Part shown: positions 53,565 to 62,962 of the stretch, in pieces
How positions within the stretch are numbered: the first letter of the stretch is position 1
How the letters are laid out: the number at the start of each line of letters is the position of its first letter
Source: Beijerinckiaceae bacterium
GTDB lineage: Bacteria > Pseudomonadota > Alphaproteobacteria > Rhizobiales > Beijerinckiaceae
DNA: 64,000 bases
Direction of reading: 5' to 3'
Assembly: GCA_027533425.1 (NCBI GenBank)
Contig: JAPZUD010000006.1
Location: 62,001-126,000 of the forward strand
Program-made: the position numbers and the translations under genes
The notes under the pieces: generated by a model
What the model was told of the DNA's origin: nothing
The model's database searches: none
What the model saw: the letters and a program-made list of their open reading frames with translations, nothing else

Positions 53565-54536
53565 GTGTCCGATTTTGAAATCCTGATGACCGGCCCGGTC
53601 ATGGCCTTGATCCGGGAAGGTCTCGAGGCGCGCTTTACCGTGCACAAGCTGCATGAGATCGCGGACAAGGAAGCGTTCTTCGCCAGTCATCGCGAGAGGA
53701 TCCGCGGCATGGTCGGCGGTTCGGGCCATGGCAAGATCGATGGCGCGCTCATGCAGCGTTTTCCCAATCTCGGCATCGTCGGCAATTTCGGCGTCGGCTA
53801 CGACAGCGTCGATGCGGCCTGGGCCGGCAGGAACGGCATCGTCGTGACCAACACGCCGGACGTCCTGACCGACGAGGTTGCCGACCTCGCTCTCGGCCTG
53901 CTGATCGCCACCGTCCGCCGCCTGCCGCAGGCTGACCGCTATCTCCGGGCCGGGCGATGGGTGAAGGAAGGCCCCTTCCCGCTGACGGCCTCCTTGCGCG
54001 AAAAGAAGATGGGCATTCTCGGTCTTGGCCGGATCGGCTCGGCCATCGCGCAGCGCGCCGCCGCTTTCGGGGTGACCCTGTCCTATCACAGCCGCAACCC
54101 GAAGCCGGAAATCCCTTATCGCTACTACGGTGATCTGGTCGAGATGGCGCGGGATGTCGACATCCTGATGGTGATCGCGCCGGGTGGCCCGGGCACGAAG
54201 GGCATCGTCAGCCGTGCGGTGATGGAGGCTCTCGGCCCGGCCGGCACATTGGTCAATGTTGCCCGTGGTACGCTTGTCGACGAGCCCGCCATGGTGGAAC
54301 TGCTCGCCTCAGGCAAGCTCGGCGCGGCCGGCCTCGATGTCTTCGAGAATGAGCCGCAGGTTCCCGAGGCCCTGTTCGGAATGGAGAATGTCGTGCTGCT
54401 GCCGCATGTCGGCTCGGCCTCGCATTATACCCGGAACAAGATGGGCCAGCTGGTCGTCGACAACATCATCAACTTTTCGGAAGGCCGCGGGCCGCTGACC
54501 CCGGTGCCCGAGACGCCCTGGCCGATTGCGGGCTGA
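53565..54536 (+). CDS. D-isomer-specific 2-hydroxyacid dehydrogenase
   Basis: A 323-aa NAD(P)-dependent enzyme. The nucleotide-binding motif is GILGLGRIGSAIAQRA; the catalytic set is Arg in VNVARGTLVDE, Glu in FENEPQVPE and His in LLPHVGSASHYTR. It resembles glyoxylate/hydroxypyruvate reductases. A GTG start at 53565 with AAGGGAGAG 6 bases upstream is chosen over upstream frames. The adjacent sugar-acid operon suggests reduction of glyoxylate, hydroxypyruvate or a related ketoacid. Confidence 0.9.
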   Translation: MSDFEILMTGPVMALIREGLEARFTVHKLHEIADKEAFFASHRERIRGMVGGSGHGKIDGALMQRFPNLGIVGNFGVGYDSVDAAWAGRNGIVVTNTPDVLTDEVADLALGLLIATVRRLPQADRYLRAGRWVKEGPFPLTASLREKKMGILGLGRIGSAIAQRAAAFGVTLSYHSRNPKPEIPYRYYGDLVEMARDVDILMVIAPGGPGTKGIVSRAVMEALGPAGTLVNVARGTLVDEPAMVELLASGKLGAAGLDVFENEPQVPEALFGMENVVLLPHVGSASHYTRNKMGQLVVDNIINFSEGRGPLTPVPETPWPIAG

Positions 54537-54538
54537 CG

Positions 54539-54567
54539 AAAAAGGGGAGCCACAGGCTCCCCTTTTT
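54539..54567. terminator. Bidirectional rho-independent terminator
   Basis: GGGGAGCC and GGCTCCCC form an 8-bp stem around ACA, flanked by five A residues on the left and five T residues on the right. It serves the hydroxyacid dehydrogenase on the plus strand and the denD-like operon on the minus strand. Confidence 0.92.
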
Positions 54568-54574
54568 GTCTCGC

Positions 54575-55555
54575 TCAGGCGATCTGGCCGCCCAGTTCGT
54601 CCTCGATATGGACCCTGAGAATCTCGTCGAAGGTCGACTCGGCCCGGAAGCCGAGGCCGACGGCTCGCTTCGCATCGAAATTGCGCGGCCAGCCGGCTAC
54701 GATCTTCTCGATCACCGGATCAGGCTGGCGCCGGATCCGGGCGACGACCGTCTCGCCGCCGACGCGCCGCAAGGCCTCGATCTGCTCGCCGACCGTGCAG
54801 GACAGGCCCGGCATCGTCAGGTTGCGCCTCGGCCCGACCTTGGCCGTATCGATCGTCGCGGCATGCACGAGGAACCCGACCGCAGCGCGCGGCGAGGCAT
54901 GCCAGTGCCGAACCTCCTCGGAGACCGGCAGCACGGCCTCCTTCCCCGCCAAAGGCTCGCGGCAGATGTTGGAAAAGAAGCCCGAAGCCGCCTTGTTGGG
55001 CAGGCCGGGCCGAACGCAGATCGTTGGAAGGCGGATGCCGATCCCGTCGAAAAAACCCTTCCGCGTGTAATCGGCCAGCAGCAACTCACCGATGGTCTTC
55101 TGCGTGCCGTAGCTGGTCAGCGGCGTGTTGAAGAACTCGTCACCGATGGCCTCGGGGAACGGCGCGCCGAACACCGCAATCGACGAGGTGAAGACGACGC
55201 GCGGGTGGTAGCCGTCGCCGATCCGGCGGATCGCATCGAACAGCATCCGCGTCCCGTCGAGATTGATCCGGTAGCCCTTCTCGAAATCCGCCTCAGCCTC
55301 GCCCGAGACGATGGCGGCGAGATGGAAGATGACATCGGGTCGCGAGGCGACGAGGCGCTCGGCCCCGCCCGGCAGGGAAAAATCGGAAGCAAGACATTCC
55401 ACCTGGAAAGGCGGGGCCTTGGGCGCCTGGGGCATGACGATATCGTGCAGCACCACGCGGCTGACGGGGATGCCGCCGAGGCGCCCGTCCCGGGCCAGCC
55501 GTTCGACCAGCTTCCGTCCAACCATCCCGGCGCCGCCGAGGATCAGGATCTTCAT
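54575..55555 (-). CDS. denD: NAD-dependent sugar-acid dehydrogenase (DenD-like extended SDR)
   Basis: A 326-aa extended short-chain dehydrogenase. NAD motif is ILGGAGMVGRKLVERL, the catalytic Ser region is VFTSSIAVFG, and the YxxxK is in SYGTQKTIGE. The sequence resembles D-erythronate dehydrogenase DenD, which oxidises D-erythronate to the 2-oxo acid. The ATG overlaps the TGA of the SDR gene (ATGA). It is last in the minus-strand operon. The exact substrate is inferred. Confidence 0.82.
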   Translation of the reverse strand: MKILILGGAGMVGRKLVERLARDGRLGGIPVSRVVLHDIVMPQAPKAPPFQVECLASDFSLPGGAERLVASRPDVIFHLAAIVSGEAEADFEKGYRINLDGTRMLFDAIRRIGDGYHPRVVFTSSIAVFGAPFPEAIGDEFFNTPLTSYGTQKTIGELLLADYTRKGFFDGIGIRLPTICVRPGLPNKAASGFFSNICREPLAGKEAVLPVSEEVRHWHASPRAAVGFLVHAATIDTAKVGPRRNLTMPGLSCTVGEQIEALRRVGGETVVARIRRQPDPVIEKIVAGWPRNFDAKRAVGLGFRAESTFDEILRVHIEDELGGQIA

Positions 55556-56298
55556 AGCGCAAAGCCTCCATCCGCAAGGTGAATCTGGCCGGTTGTGTAG
55601 CTGGCTTCATCCGAGCCGAGATAGACCGCCAGCATGGCGATTTCCTCGGCCTTCCCGAGCCGGCCCATCGGCTGGCGGTCGATGAAGGCCTGCCGCACCG
55701 TCTCGATGCTTTGGCCGCTGGTCCTGGCCAGATCGGCGATGCGCTGGTCGAGCGAGGGCGACTGGATCGTCCCCGGGCAGATCGCGTTGGCGCGAATACC
55801 CTTCTTGATGAAATCCGCCGCAACAGCCTTGGTCAGGCCGATAACCGCCGCCTTGGTCGCCCCGTAGACATAGCGGTTCGGGATGCCGCGCACCGAGCCG
55901 GCGCCCGAGGCAATGTTGACGATGGAACCTTGCCCCTTCTCCAGCATGCCCGGCAGGAAGGCCTTCGTCATGCGGTGCATCGACTTCACGTTGAGGTCAA
56001 AGGAGAATTCCCAATCCCTGTCGTCACAATCGAGGATCGTGCCGTGATGGACGAAGCCGGCCGCATTGACGAGGATATCGATGGGCCCGACCTTCTCCGC
56101 AAACCGCGCCACAGCCTTGTCGCTCAGCACGTCGAGCTTCATCTTCCGGGCCCGCGGAATGGCGTCCAGCGCCGCGCGGTTGATATCGGTGGCGTAAACC
56201 TTCGCGCCTTCGGCCACGAAGGCCATCGCAATCGCCTGGCCGATACCGGCCCCGGCTGCGGTGACGACCGCCACCTTTCCTTTCAAACGCCCTGCCAT
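55552..56298 (-). CDS. DHRS6/BDH2-like short-chain dehydrogenase
   Basis: A 248-aa classical SDR. The NAD motif is TAAGAGIGQAIA, the Ser is in NIASGAGSVRG, and the YxxxK is YGATK. The stretches AGFVHHGTILDCDDRDWEFS and ADFIKKGIRANAICPGTIQSP are very close to the DHRS6 type, which in bacteria includes 2-keto-3-deoxy-L-fuconate and similar dehydrogenases. The start at 56298 fits the family; the longer frame overlaps the GNAT gene. It may oxidise a deoxy-ketoacid formed by the dehydratase of the operon. Confidence 0.88.
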   Translation of the reverse strand: MAGRLKGKVAVVTAAGAGIGQAIAMAFVAEGAKVYATDINRAALDAIPRARKMKLDVLSDKAVARFAEKVGPIDILVNAAGFVHHGTILDCDDRDWEFSFDLNVKSMHRMTKAFLPGMLEKGQGSIVNIASGAGSVRGIPNRYVYGATKAAVIGLTKAVAADFIKKGIRANAICPGTIQSPSLDQRIADLARTSGQSIETVRQAFIDRQPMGRLGKAEEIAMLAVYLGSDEASYTTGQIHLADGGFAL

Positions 56299-56309
56299 GG
56301 GTCTTCCTC

Positions 56310-56984
56310 CTATCGGCCCGTGAAGAAGGACTCGAGGCGAGCCTTCTGGTGGCCGTTGCTGTCGAAATTGTCGGGATCGAGCCAGGCCTCGTAGCCGGCG
56401 CGCAGGGCTGGCCATTCCGGGTCGATCATCGAATACCAGGCGGTATCGCGGTTCTCGCCCTTGGCGACCATGTGCTGGCGGAACAGCCCCTCATAGGTGA
56501 ACCCGAACCGCAACGCAGCGCGCTTCGAGGGCTCGTTGCGGTCATTGCATTTCCATTCGAAACGACGGTAGCCGAGCCCATCGAATGCATAGGCGGCAAA
56601 CAGGAACAGCGCTTCCGTGGCCACCCGGCTGCGGGCCATCGCCGGCCCCCAGAGGATGGACCCGATCTCGATCACCCCATGGACGGGATCGATCCGCATC
56701 AGCGTCTGCCGGCCCTCGACGCGACCCGTGGCACTGTCGATCACGGCGAAGAACAGCGGATCCTGCGAGGCTGCGCGTCCCTCCAGCCACGCCTGGAAAG
56801 GGCCCCTTTCCATCGGCGCTTCGAAAAGATAGCGATGACGTTCCTCCGCACCGGGTGCCATCGACGCAGCGAAGAGCTGGTCACCATGCCGGGCCGCGTC
56901 AAGCGGCTCCAGCCGGCAATAGCGCCCCTCGAGAACGCGTCGTTCCGGCTGCGGGCGCTGTGTCCAGCGGGCAAGATCGGTCAT
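56310..56984 (-). CDS. GNAT-family N-acetyltransferase (RimJ/RimL-like)
   Basis: A 224-aa protein of the acetyltransf_3 type. GSILWGPAMARSRVATEA replaces the usual acetyl-CoA pyrophosphate loop, followed by YRRFEWKCNDRNEPSKRAALRFG, which is typical of the RimJ/RimL group. The ATG overlaps the TGA of the 115-aa gene (ATGA). Its place inside a sugar-acid operon is unexpected. Confidence 0.85.
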   Translation of the reverse strand: MTDLARWTQRPQPERRVLEGRYCRLEPLDAARHGDQLFAASMAPGAEERHRYLFEAPMERGPFQAWLEGRAASQDPLFFAVIDSATGRVEGRQTLMRIDPVHGVIEIGSILWGPAMARSRVATEALFLFAAYAFDGLGYRRFEWKCNDRNEPSKRAALRFGFTYEGLFRQHMVAKGENRDTAWYSMIDPEWPALRAGYEAWLDPDNFDSNGHQKARLESFFTGR

Positions 56985-57328
56985 GATGTCAGCCCCTGTC
57001 CCAGCGGAAGAATGACCTCGAGTGTTTCGCCGGGTCGAAGTTCGGCCCGGAGGGCAGCGGCAATCACCTCGCCCTCGAGGCGCCACGCATCGAAATCAGC
57101 CAGGCTGGCGAAGGCGGAGGCTTTCGGATCTTCCTCGTCGAAGATTGAATCGAACTCGTCCATCCAGTCCTCGATCCGGTCTGCCAGCGCCTCGCTGAAG
57201 CCCGCCTCCTCCACGCCGATCGCGTCGAAAGTGCCATCCGCCGGATCACGGACCCACAGGCCGGATTGCCCGAGCCATTCCGGCATCAGCCGGAACTGGC
57301 GCGGAAGCCTGTCGGACTTGCCGGCCAT
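56981..57328 (-). CDS. Small acidic protein of unknown function
   Basis: A 115-aa protein, strongly acidic in the middle (IEDWMDEFDSIFDEEDPK). It has no signal peptide or membrane segment. It starts 3 bp after the XylD-like gene and its stop overlaps the GNAT start, so it is certainly cotranscribed. No family was recognised. Confidence 0.75.
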   Translation of the reverse strand: MAGKSDRLPRQFRLMPEWLGQSGLWVRDPADGTFDAIGVEEAGFSEALADRIEDWMDEFDSIFDEEDPKASAFASLADFDAWRLEGEVIAAALRAELRPGETLEVILPLGQGLTS

Positions 57329-57331
57329 GGC

Positions 57332-59140
57332 TCAGTGATTGTCCCGCGGCGTGCCATGCGTGCGCACGATGCGCTTGTACTTGACCGCCGGCTTGAGGAC
57401 CATGCCTTCGGCCAGCCCGCCCACCAGCTTGCGCTGGATGTCCTGCCACGGCGACTGGCTGCGCGGATACTTGTAGCCGCCATTGGCTGCCAGCTCGGCG
57501 CGGCGACGATCATATTCCTCCTTCGAGATGAGGATATCGGCCGACCGCTTGTTGAGATCGATCCGCACCCGGTCCCCCGAGCGAAGAATGGCAAGCCCGC
57601 CACCGATGGCTGCTTCCGGCGTCGCATTGAGGATGGAAGGCGAGCCCGACGTGCCGGATTGCCGGCCATCGCCGATACAGGGCAAGGCGGTGATGCCCTT
57701 CTTGATCAGGTAGGCGGGCGGCCGCATGTTCACGACCTCGGCCGCGCCGGGATACCCGATCGGGCCGGTACCGCGCATGAAAAGTACGGCATCCTCGCCC
57801 ATCTTGAGCTTGGGATCGTCGATGCGATGGTGGTAATCCTCCGGCCCGTCGAAGACGAAGGCCGTGCCCTCGAAGGCCATGGGATCCTTTGGATTTTCCA
57901 GATAGCGCTTGCGGAATTCCTCCGAGATCACGCTGGTCTTCATGATCGCGCTGTCGAACAGGTTGCCGGACAGGTTGAGGAAGCCGGACTTCGCCCGGAG
58001 AGGCTGCCTGAACGGCTTGATCACATTCCTGTCGGAAGCGAATCGGCCCTTGTTGTTCGCGCCGAAGGTCTTGCCGTTGACCGTGAGCGCATCCTCATGG
58101 ATCAGCCCCTCGGCAATCAATTCGGCGGCCACGGCGGGCACGCCGCCGGCGCGGTGATATTCCTCGGCGAGATATTCGCCGGCCGGCTGCAGGTTGACCA
58201 GAAGCGGCACTTCATAACCGATCTTTTCCCAGTCGCCGTTATCCAGCGGGACACCGAGATGGCGGGCGATCGCATTGAGATGGATCGGCGCATTGGTCGA
58301 GCCACCGATGGCGGAATTGACCCGGATCGCATTCTCGAACGCTTTCCGCGTCATGATTTTCGACGGCTTGAGATCTTCCCAGACCATCTCGACAATGCGC
58401 TTGCCGGTCTCGTACGCAACCTGCTGGCGCTCGCGATACGGCGCGGGAATCGAGGCCGAGCCGGGCAGCGACATGCCGAGCGCCTCGGCGAGGCTGTTCA
58501 TGGTCGAGGCCGTGCCCATCGTGTTGCAATGGCCGGTCGACGGTGCCGAGGAGGCGACGAGTTCCACGAACTGTTCGTAGGTGATCTCGCCGGCCGCCAT
58601 CATGTTGCGGGCCTTCCAGACGATCGTCCCGGAGCCGGTCCGCTCGCCCTTGAACCAGCCGTTCAGCATCGGGCCGGCATTGATCGAGATCGCCGGGATA
58701 TCGACCGTGGCCGCTGCCATCAGGCAGGCGGGGGTCGTCTTGTCGCAGCCGGTCGTGAGAACGACGCCATCGATCGGATAGCCGTAGAGGATCTCGACAA
58801 GGCCAAGATAGGCGAGGTTGCGGTCGAGCGTCGCCGAGGGCCGTTTGCCGGTTTCCTGGATCGGATGGACCGGAAACTCGAGTGCAATGCCTCCCGCCTC
58901 ACGGATCCCTTCGCGGATACGCTCCGCCAGCACGATGTGATGGCGGTTGCAGGGGGAAAGGTCGGACCCCGTCTGCGCGATACCGATGATCGGCTTTCCG
59001 GATTGCAGCTCCTCGCGCGTCAGGCCGTAATTGAGGTAGCGCTCGAGATAGAGCGCGGTCATGTCAGGGTTGGAGGGATTGTCGAACCAGTCCCGCGATC
59101 TCAACCGCGCGATCTTCGCCTTGGTGGGTTTCTTCGCCAT
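57332..59140 (-). CDS. IlvD/Edd-family sugar-acid dehydratase, XylD-like
   Basis: A 602-aa dehydratase. Fe-S ligand cysteines lie in [25 protein letters not shown] and [15 protein letters not shown], and the active-site Ser region is [17 protein letters not shown]. The whole N-terminus ([20 protein letters not shown]) is very like D-xylonate dehydratase XylD of Caulobacter, and the length fits sugar-acid dehydratases rather than IlvD of valine synthesis. It yields a 2-keto-3-deoxy acid. First gene of a five-gene operon; GGGAGG precedes the ATG. Confidence 0.9.
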   Translation of the reverse strand: MAKKPTKAKIARLRSRDWFDNPSNPDMTALYLERYLNYGLTREELQSGKPIIGIAQTGSDLSPCNRHHIVLAERIREGIREAGGIALEFPVHPIQETGKRPSATLDRNLAYLGLVEILYGYPIDGVVLTTGCDKTTPACLMAAATVDIPAISINAGPMLNGWFKGERTGSGTIVWKARNMMAAGEITYEQFVELVASSAPSTGHCNTMGTASTMNSLAEALGMSLPGSASIPAPYRERQQVAYETGKRIVEMVWEDLKPSKIMTRKAFENAIRVNSAIGGSTNAPIHLNAIARHLGVPLDNGDWEKIGYEVPLLVNLQPAGEYLAEEYHRAGGVPAVAAELIAEGLIHEDALTVNGKTFGANNKGRFASDRNVIKPFRQPLRAKSGFLNLSGNLFDSAIMKTSVISEEFRKRYLENPKDPMAFEGTAFVFDGPEDYHHRIDDPKLKMGEDAVLFMRGTGPIGYPGAAEVVNMRPPAYLIKKGITALPCIGDGRQSGTSGSPSILNATPEAAIGGGLAILRSGDRVRIDLNKRSADILISKEEYDRRRAELAANGGYKYPRSQSPWQDIQRKLVGGLAEGMVLKPAVKYKRIVRTHGTPRDNH

Positions 59141-59224
59141 CTCCGGGCCTCCCATGGCGGCAGGTTTTGCCCCTGCCGAGTCGACACGTCCGGCAAGATC
59201 GCCGGTCGTTATCGTATGATGATT

Positions 59225-59242
59225 GATCTTGATCGCAAGATC
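59225..59242. promoter_or_regulatory. Inverted repeat between the dehydratase operon and the aminotransferase
   Basis: GATCTTG and CAAGATC are perfect 7-bp arms around ATCG, in the 183-bp divergent region. A partial echo, GGCAAGATCGCC, occurs at about 59192-59203. It is a good candidate operator controlling one or both units. Confidence 0.5.
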
Positions 59243-59323
59243 GCTCACGATGACGGCAAAAATCAAGCACGTCCCGATGGGATGGTGCAGATATTTTCTG
59301 GGGCCCGGAAACAGGAAACCGCC

Positions 59324-60508
59324 ATGCTCGACATCGTGCCGTCCTTCGCCCGCATCGGCGAGGAAAATGCCTTCGCCGTTCTCGCCCGTGCCACCGAACT
59401 GGCACGACAGGGCCGCGACATCATCAATCTCGGGATCGGCCAGCCCGATTTTCCCACGCCGCCGCATATCGTCGAGGCCGCCATCAAGGCGCTGCGCGAC
59501 GGGCATCATGGCTACACACCCGCGACCGGCATCCTGCCCTGCCGCGAAGCCGTGGCCGCCGATCTCCATCGCCGCTTCGGCGCGACAGTCTCTCCCGACC
59601 GGGTGATGATCGTGCCCGGCGGCAAGGTGACGATGTATATGGCGATCACGATGTTCGGCGAACCGGGCGTCGAGATCCTCTACCCGGATCCCGGCTTCCC
59701 GATCTACCGCTCGATGATCGAGTTCACCGGTGCCACCCCGGTTCCCGTACCGATCCGGGAAGAGAACGGCTTCGCCTTCTCGGCCGAGGAAACCCTGGGC
59801 CTCATCACCCCGCGCACGCGGTTGCTGATCATCAATTCGCCCGCCAACCCGACCGGCGGTGTCACCCCGAAAGCCGAGATCGACAAGCTCATCGCCGGCC
59901 TCGCCCGGTTCCCGCGGGTCGCCATCATGTCGGACGAGATCTACGACCAGATGACCTATGACGGCGAGGAGCATGTCACGCTCCTCAACTATCCGGAGAT
60001 CCGCGATCGCCTGATCCTGCTCAACGGCTGGTCGAAGACCTATGCCATGACGGGCTGGCGCATGGGCTGGTCGATCTGGCCCGAAGCCGCCTACGAGGCG
60101 GCGCGCAAGCTGGCGGTCAATTCCTATTCCTGCGTGAACGCCCCGGCGCAATGGGCCGGAATCGCCGCGCTCACGGGACCGCAGGATGCCGTGGCCTCGA
60201 TGCTGGCCGAATTCGACCGCCGCCGGAAGGCTGTCGTGGCCGGCCTCAATTCCCTGCCCAATGTCACTTGCCTGACACCGAAAGGGGCCTTCTATGCCTA
60301 TCCTAATGTGAAGGCGACCGGCTGGAAGGCCAAGAAGCTCGCCGCGCAATTGCTGGAGGAAGCGGGGGTCGCCACGATTGGCGGGCCCGATTTCGGGGTG
60401 CATGGCGAGGGCTATATCCGGCTCTCCTATGCCAATTCGCTTGAGAACATCGAGCGTGCGCTTGCGCGGATGCAGCAATTCCTGGAAACCGTCCGGCCAC
60501 CCGCCTGA
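59324..60508 (+). CDS. PLP-dependent class I/II aminotransferase (aspartate aminotransferase-like)
   Basis: A 394-aa fold-I aminotransferase. [14 protein letters not shown] near residue 36, [38 protein letters not shown], the PLP Lys in [15 protein letters not shown] and the Arg in [12 protein letters not shown] are all present. AGGAAACC precedes the ATG at 59324; an ATG at 59282 is possible. It is divergent from the sugar-acid operon and 39 bp before the PaaK-like gene. The amino acid substrate is not evident. Confidence 0.92.
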   Translation: MLDIVPSFARIGEENAFAVLARATELARQGRDIINLGIGQPDFPTPPHIVEAAIKALRDGHHGYTPATGILPCREAVAADLHRRFGATVSPDRVMIVPGGKVTMYMAITMFGEPGVEILYPDPGFPIYRSMIEFTGATPVPVPIREENGFAFSAEETLGLITPRTRLLIINSPANPTGGVTPKAEIDKLIAGLARFPRVAIMSDEIYDQMTYDGEEHVTLLNYPEIRDRLILLNGWSKTYAMTGWRMGWSIWPEAAYEAARKLAVNSYSCVNAPAQWAGIAALTGPQDAVASMLAEFDRRRKAVVAGLNSLPNVTCLTPKGAFYAYPNVKATGWKAKKLAAQLLEEAGVATIGGPDFGVHGEGYIRLSYANSLENIERALARMQQFLETVRPPA

Positions 60509-60547
60509 GGGGAAGACAGGGCTGTCGCGAGACCGACCGGAGGAACG

Positions 60548-61783
60548 ATGAGCGAGTTTTTCGATTCGGTGGAGACCCGTGCCCCGGAAACCCGGGAACT
60601 CGGACTTCTTGGAGATCTGCGCGATCTCCTGGCCTGGGCCCGGCCGGCCGCCCCGCATCTCGACCGCCAGCTCGCCGGGATCGATCTCGCCAGCCTGACC
60701 GACAGGGCCGCGCTTGCGCAGATCCCGGTGCTCCGGAAGGGCGACCTGCTCGGCATGCAGGCCGTCGCGCCGCCCTTCGCGGGGCTGACCACTACGCCGC
60801 CCGGCCATCTCAAGCGCCTGCTGATGTCACCGGGGCCGATCTTTGACCCGGAAGGCTATGCCGCCGACTGGTGGGGCGCTGGCCGCGCGCTCTTTGCCGC
60901 CGGCTTCCGCAAGGGCGATATCGTGCTGAACACGTTCAGCTATCACTTCACCCCCGGTGCCCATATCATGGAATCCGGCGCGCATGCTGTCGGCTGCGCC
61001 GTGATCCCGGCCGGCCCGGGCCAGACCGAGATGCAGATCGAGGCCATCGCCGCCCTCAAGCCGAACGCCTATTGCGGCACCCCGGATTTCCTGAAGATCC
61101 TGCTCGAAAAGGCAGAGGAAGCCGGCAAGCCGGCGCTCTCGCTCCGCAAGGCGCTGGTTTCCGGTGCGGCCTTCCCGCCAAGCCTCCAGCAGGCTATCGC
61201 GGCGAAGGGCGTCGAGGCCTATCAGGCCTATGCAACGGCCGATCTCGGCATCATCGCCTACGAAACTCCGGCCCGCGCCGGTCTCGTGATCAACGAGGGC
61301 ATTCTTGTGGAGATTGTCCGGCCCGGCTCGAATGATCCGGTAGCGGATGGCGAGGTCGGCGAGATCGTCGTCACCCGCCTGAACCGGGATTATCCGCTGC
61401 TGCGCTTCGGCACGGGCGACCTCTCGAAAATCCTCGACGGCGCCTCGCCCTGCGGCCGCACCAACCGACGCCTCGCCGGCTGGATGGGTCGGGCCGACCA
61501 ACGCACCAAGGTCAAGGGCATGTTCGTCGACCCTGCCCAGGTCGATGCCGTCGCGCGGAAGCATCCCGGCCTCGGTCGCATGCGGCTTGTCGTCCGGCGC
61601 GAGAATGAACAGGACGCGATGGTGCTCCGCGTGGAGACGGCACAATTCGGCGAGGACCTTGCCATCGCCATCGGCGAGGCACTGCGCGCCGCGACCAATC
61701 TGAAGGGCGATGTCGAGCTGGTGCCGCTTGGCTCGCTTCCGAATGACGGCAAGGTGATCGCGGACGAACGTCCCGTCGGCTGA
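60548..61783 (+). CDS. PaaK-like AMP-dependent acyl-CoA synthetase family protein
   Basis: A 411-aa adenylate-forming family protein resembling phenylacetate-CoA ligase ([62 protein letters not shown]). The Ser/Thr/Gly P-loop usual in PaaK (SSGTTG) is not present at the expected place, where [13 protein letters not shown] occurs instead. It may activate an aryl or other carboxylic acid, or be a divergent member with altered chemistry. GGAGGAACG precedes the ATG. Follows the aminotransferase gene. Confidence 0.85.
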   Translation: MSEFFDSVETRAPETRELGLLGDLRDLLAWARPAAPHLDRQLAGIDLASLTDRAALAQIPVLRKGDLLGMQAVAPPFAGLTTTPPGHLKRLLMSPGPIFDPEGYAADWWGAGRALFAAGFRKGDIVLNTFSYHFTPGAHIMESGAHAVGCAVIPAGPGQTEMQIEAIAALKPNAYCGTPDFLKILLEKAEEAGKPALSLRKALVSGAAFPPSLQQAIAAKGVEAYQAYATADLGIIAYETPARAGLVINEGILVEIVRPGSNDPVADGEVGEIVVTRLNRDYPLLRFGTGDLSKILDGASPCGRTNRRLAGWMGRADQRTKVKGMFVDPAQVDAVARKHPGLGRMRLVVRRENEQDAMVLRVETAQFGEDLAIAIGEALRAATNLKGDVELVPLGSLPNDGKVIADERPVG

Positions 61784-61870
61784 GCGGCCCGGGCCTGCCT
61801 TTCGACAAGAATCGACGGCGCAACGAGAAGCCCCTTAACAAATTCACGCATCGCGTTATGTGATGCGGGC

Positions 61871-62947
61871 ATGAACAAGCCTGTGATCCTGCCTGCCGCC
61901 ACGGCCAACGAGGCCGAGATGCGCCGCATCCGCCTTCCCGACGGCCACCCGCCTGTCCGCAAGGGCAAGGTCGGGGTGCTCCTGCTCAACCTCGGAACGC
62001 CGGACGGGACCGATTACTGGTCGATGCGCCGCTATCTGAAGCAGTTCCTGTCCGATCGCCGCGTGATCGAAGTGCCGCGCCTGCTCTGGTGGCCGCTGCT
62101 GAACCTGATCATCCTGACGACGCGGCCCGGCCGCAAGGGCAAGGACTACGCCACCATCTGGAACAACGAACGGAACGAAGGCCCTCTGAAGACGATTTCG
62201 CGCGAGCAGGCCGAGCAGCTGGCCGCACGGTTCGGCGGGGAGGACAAGGTCATCGTCGATTTCGCGATGCGCTACCAGAATCCGAGCACCGAAAGCCGGA
62301 TCCAGGCCCTGAAAGACCAGGGCTGTGACCGCATACTTTTCGTGCCGCTCTACCCGCATTACGCTGCAGCGACCACGGCCACCGCCTGTGACGAGGCTTT
62401 CCGCGCCCTGATGAAGATGCGTTGGCAGCCGGCTGTCCGCGTGGCCCCGGCCTATGCCGATGAGCCGGTCTATATCGAAGCGCTGGCAAAGTCCGTGCGC
62501 GAGCATCTCGCCACGCTGGATTGGGAGCCGGAGGTGCTGGTCGCAACCTTCCACGGCATGCCGCAGAAATATCTCGAAAAGGGCGATCCCTATCATTGCG
62601 AGTGCCAGAAGACCGGCCGCCTGCTGCGCGAGGCCCTCGGCTGGGAGAAAGACCGCTTCCGCATCACCTTCCAGTCGCGCTTCGGCAATGATCCCTGGCT
62701 CCAGCCCTATACCGACGAGACCGTCAAGGCGCTCGCCGAATCCGGCGTGAAGAAGCTGGCGCTGGTCGCGCCGGGATTCTCGGCCGATTGCCTCGAGACG
62801 CTGGAAGAACTCGACGGCGAGAACCGCGAGATCTTCGAGCATGCCGGCGGCGAGCATTTCACCTACATTCCCGCGCTCAATGCCAGCGCGGGCGGCATCG
62901 ATGTGATCGAGGCGATCACGCGCCGCGAATTGATGGGCTGGCTCTGA
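61871..62947 (+). CDS. hemH: Ferrochelatase
   Basis: A 358-aa HemH. It has VGVLLLNLGTPDGTDYWSMR at the N-terminus, YPHYAAATTAT, the active-site His in ATFHGMPQKYLEKGDPYHCE, and Glu in FSADCLETLEEL. It inserts Fe(II) into protoporphyrin IX. The Cys residues around YHCECQKTG do not by themselves prove an Fe-S cluster. It is followed head-on by a hydrolase gene. Confidence 0.95.
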   Translation: MNKPVILPAATANEAEMRRIRLPDGHPPVRKGKVGVLLLNLGTPDGTDYWSMRRYLKQFLSDRRVIEVPRLLWWPLLNLIILTTRPGRKGKDYATIWNNERNEGPLKTISREQAEQLAARFGGEDKVIVDFAMRYQNPSTESRIQALKDQGCDRILFVPLYPHYAAATTATACDEAFRALMKMRWQPAVRVAPAYADEPVYIEALAKSVREHLATLDWEPEVLVATFHGMPQKYLEKGDPYHCECQKTGRLLREALGWEKDRFRITFQSRFGNDPWLQPYTDETVKALAESGVKKLALVAPGFSADCLETLEELDGENREIFEHAGGEHFTYIPALNASAGGIDVIEAITRRELMGWL

Positions 62948-62962
62948 GCCAGCCGATTCGCT

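Noticed and set aside
57266-60508. 1080-residue continuous frame ending in the aminotransferase
   Set aside because: Only the last 394 residues (from 59324) are aminotransferase; the rest is antisense to the dehydratase.
57332-60808. 1158-residue continuous frame ending in the dehydratase
   Set aside because: The part upstream of 59140 is antisense to the aminotransferase; the dehydratase has its own ATG and ribosome site.
61848-61866. GCATC...GATGC inverted repeat just before hemH as an iron-regulator site
   Set aside because: Only 5-bp arms, no match to a Fur or Irr pattern I can defend.
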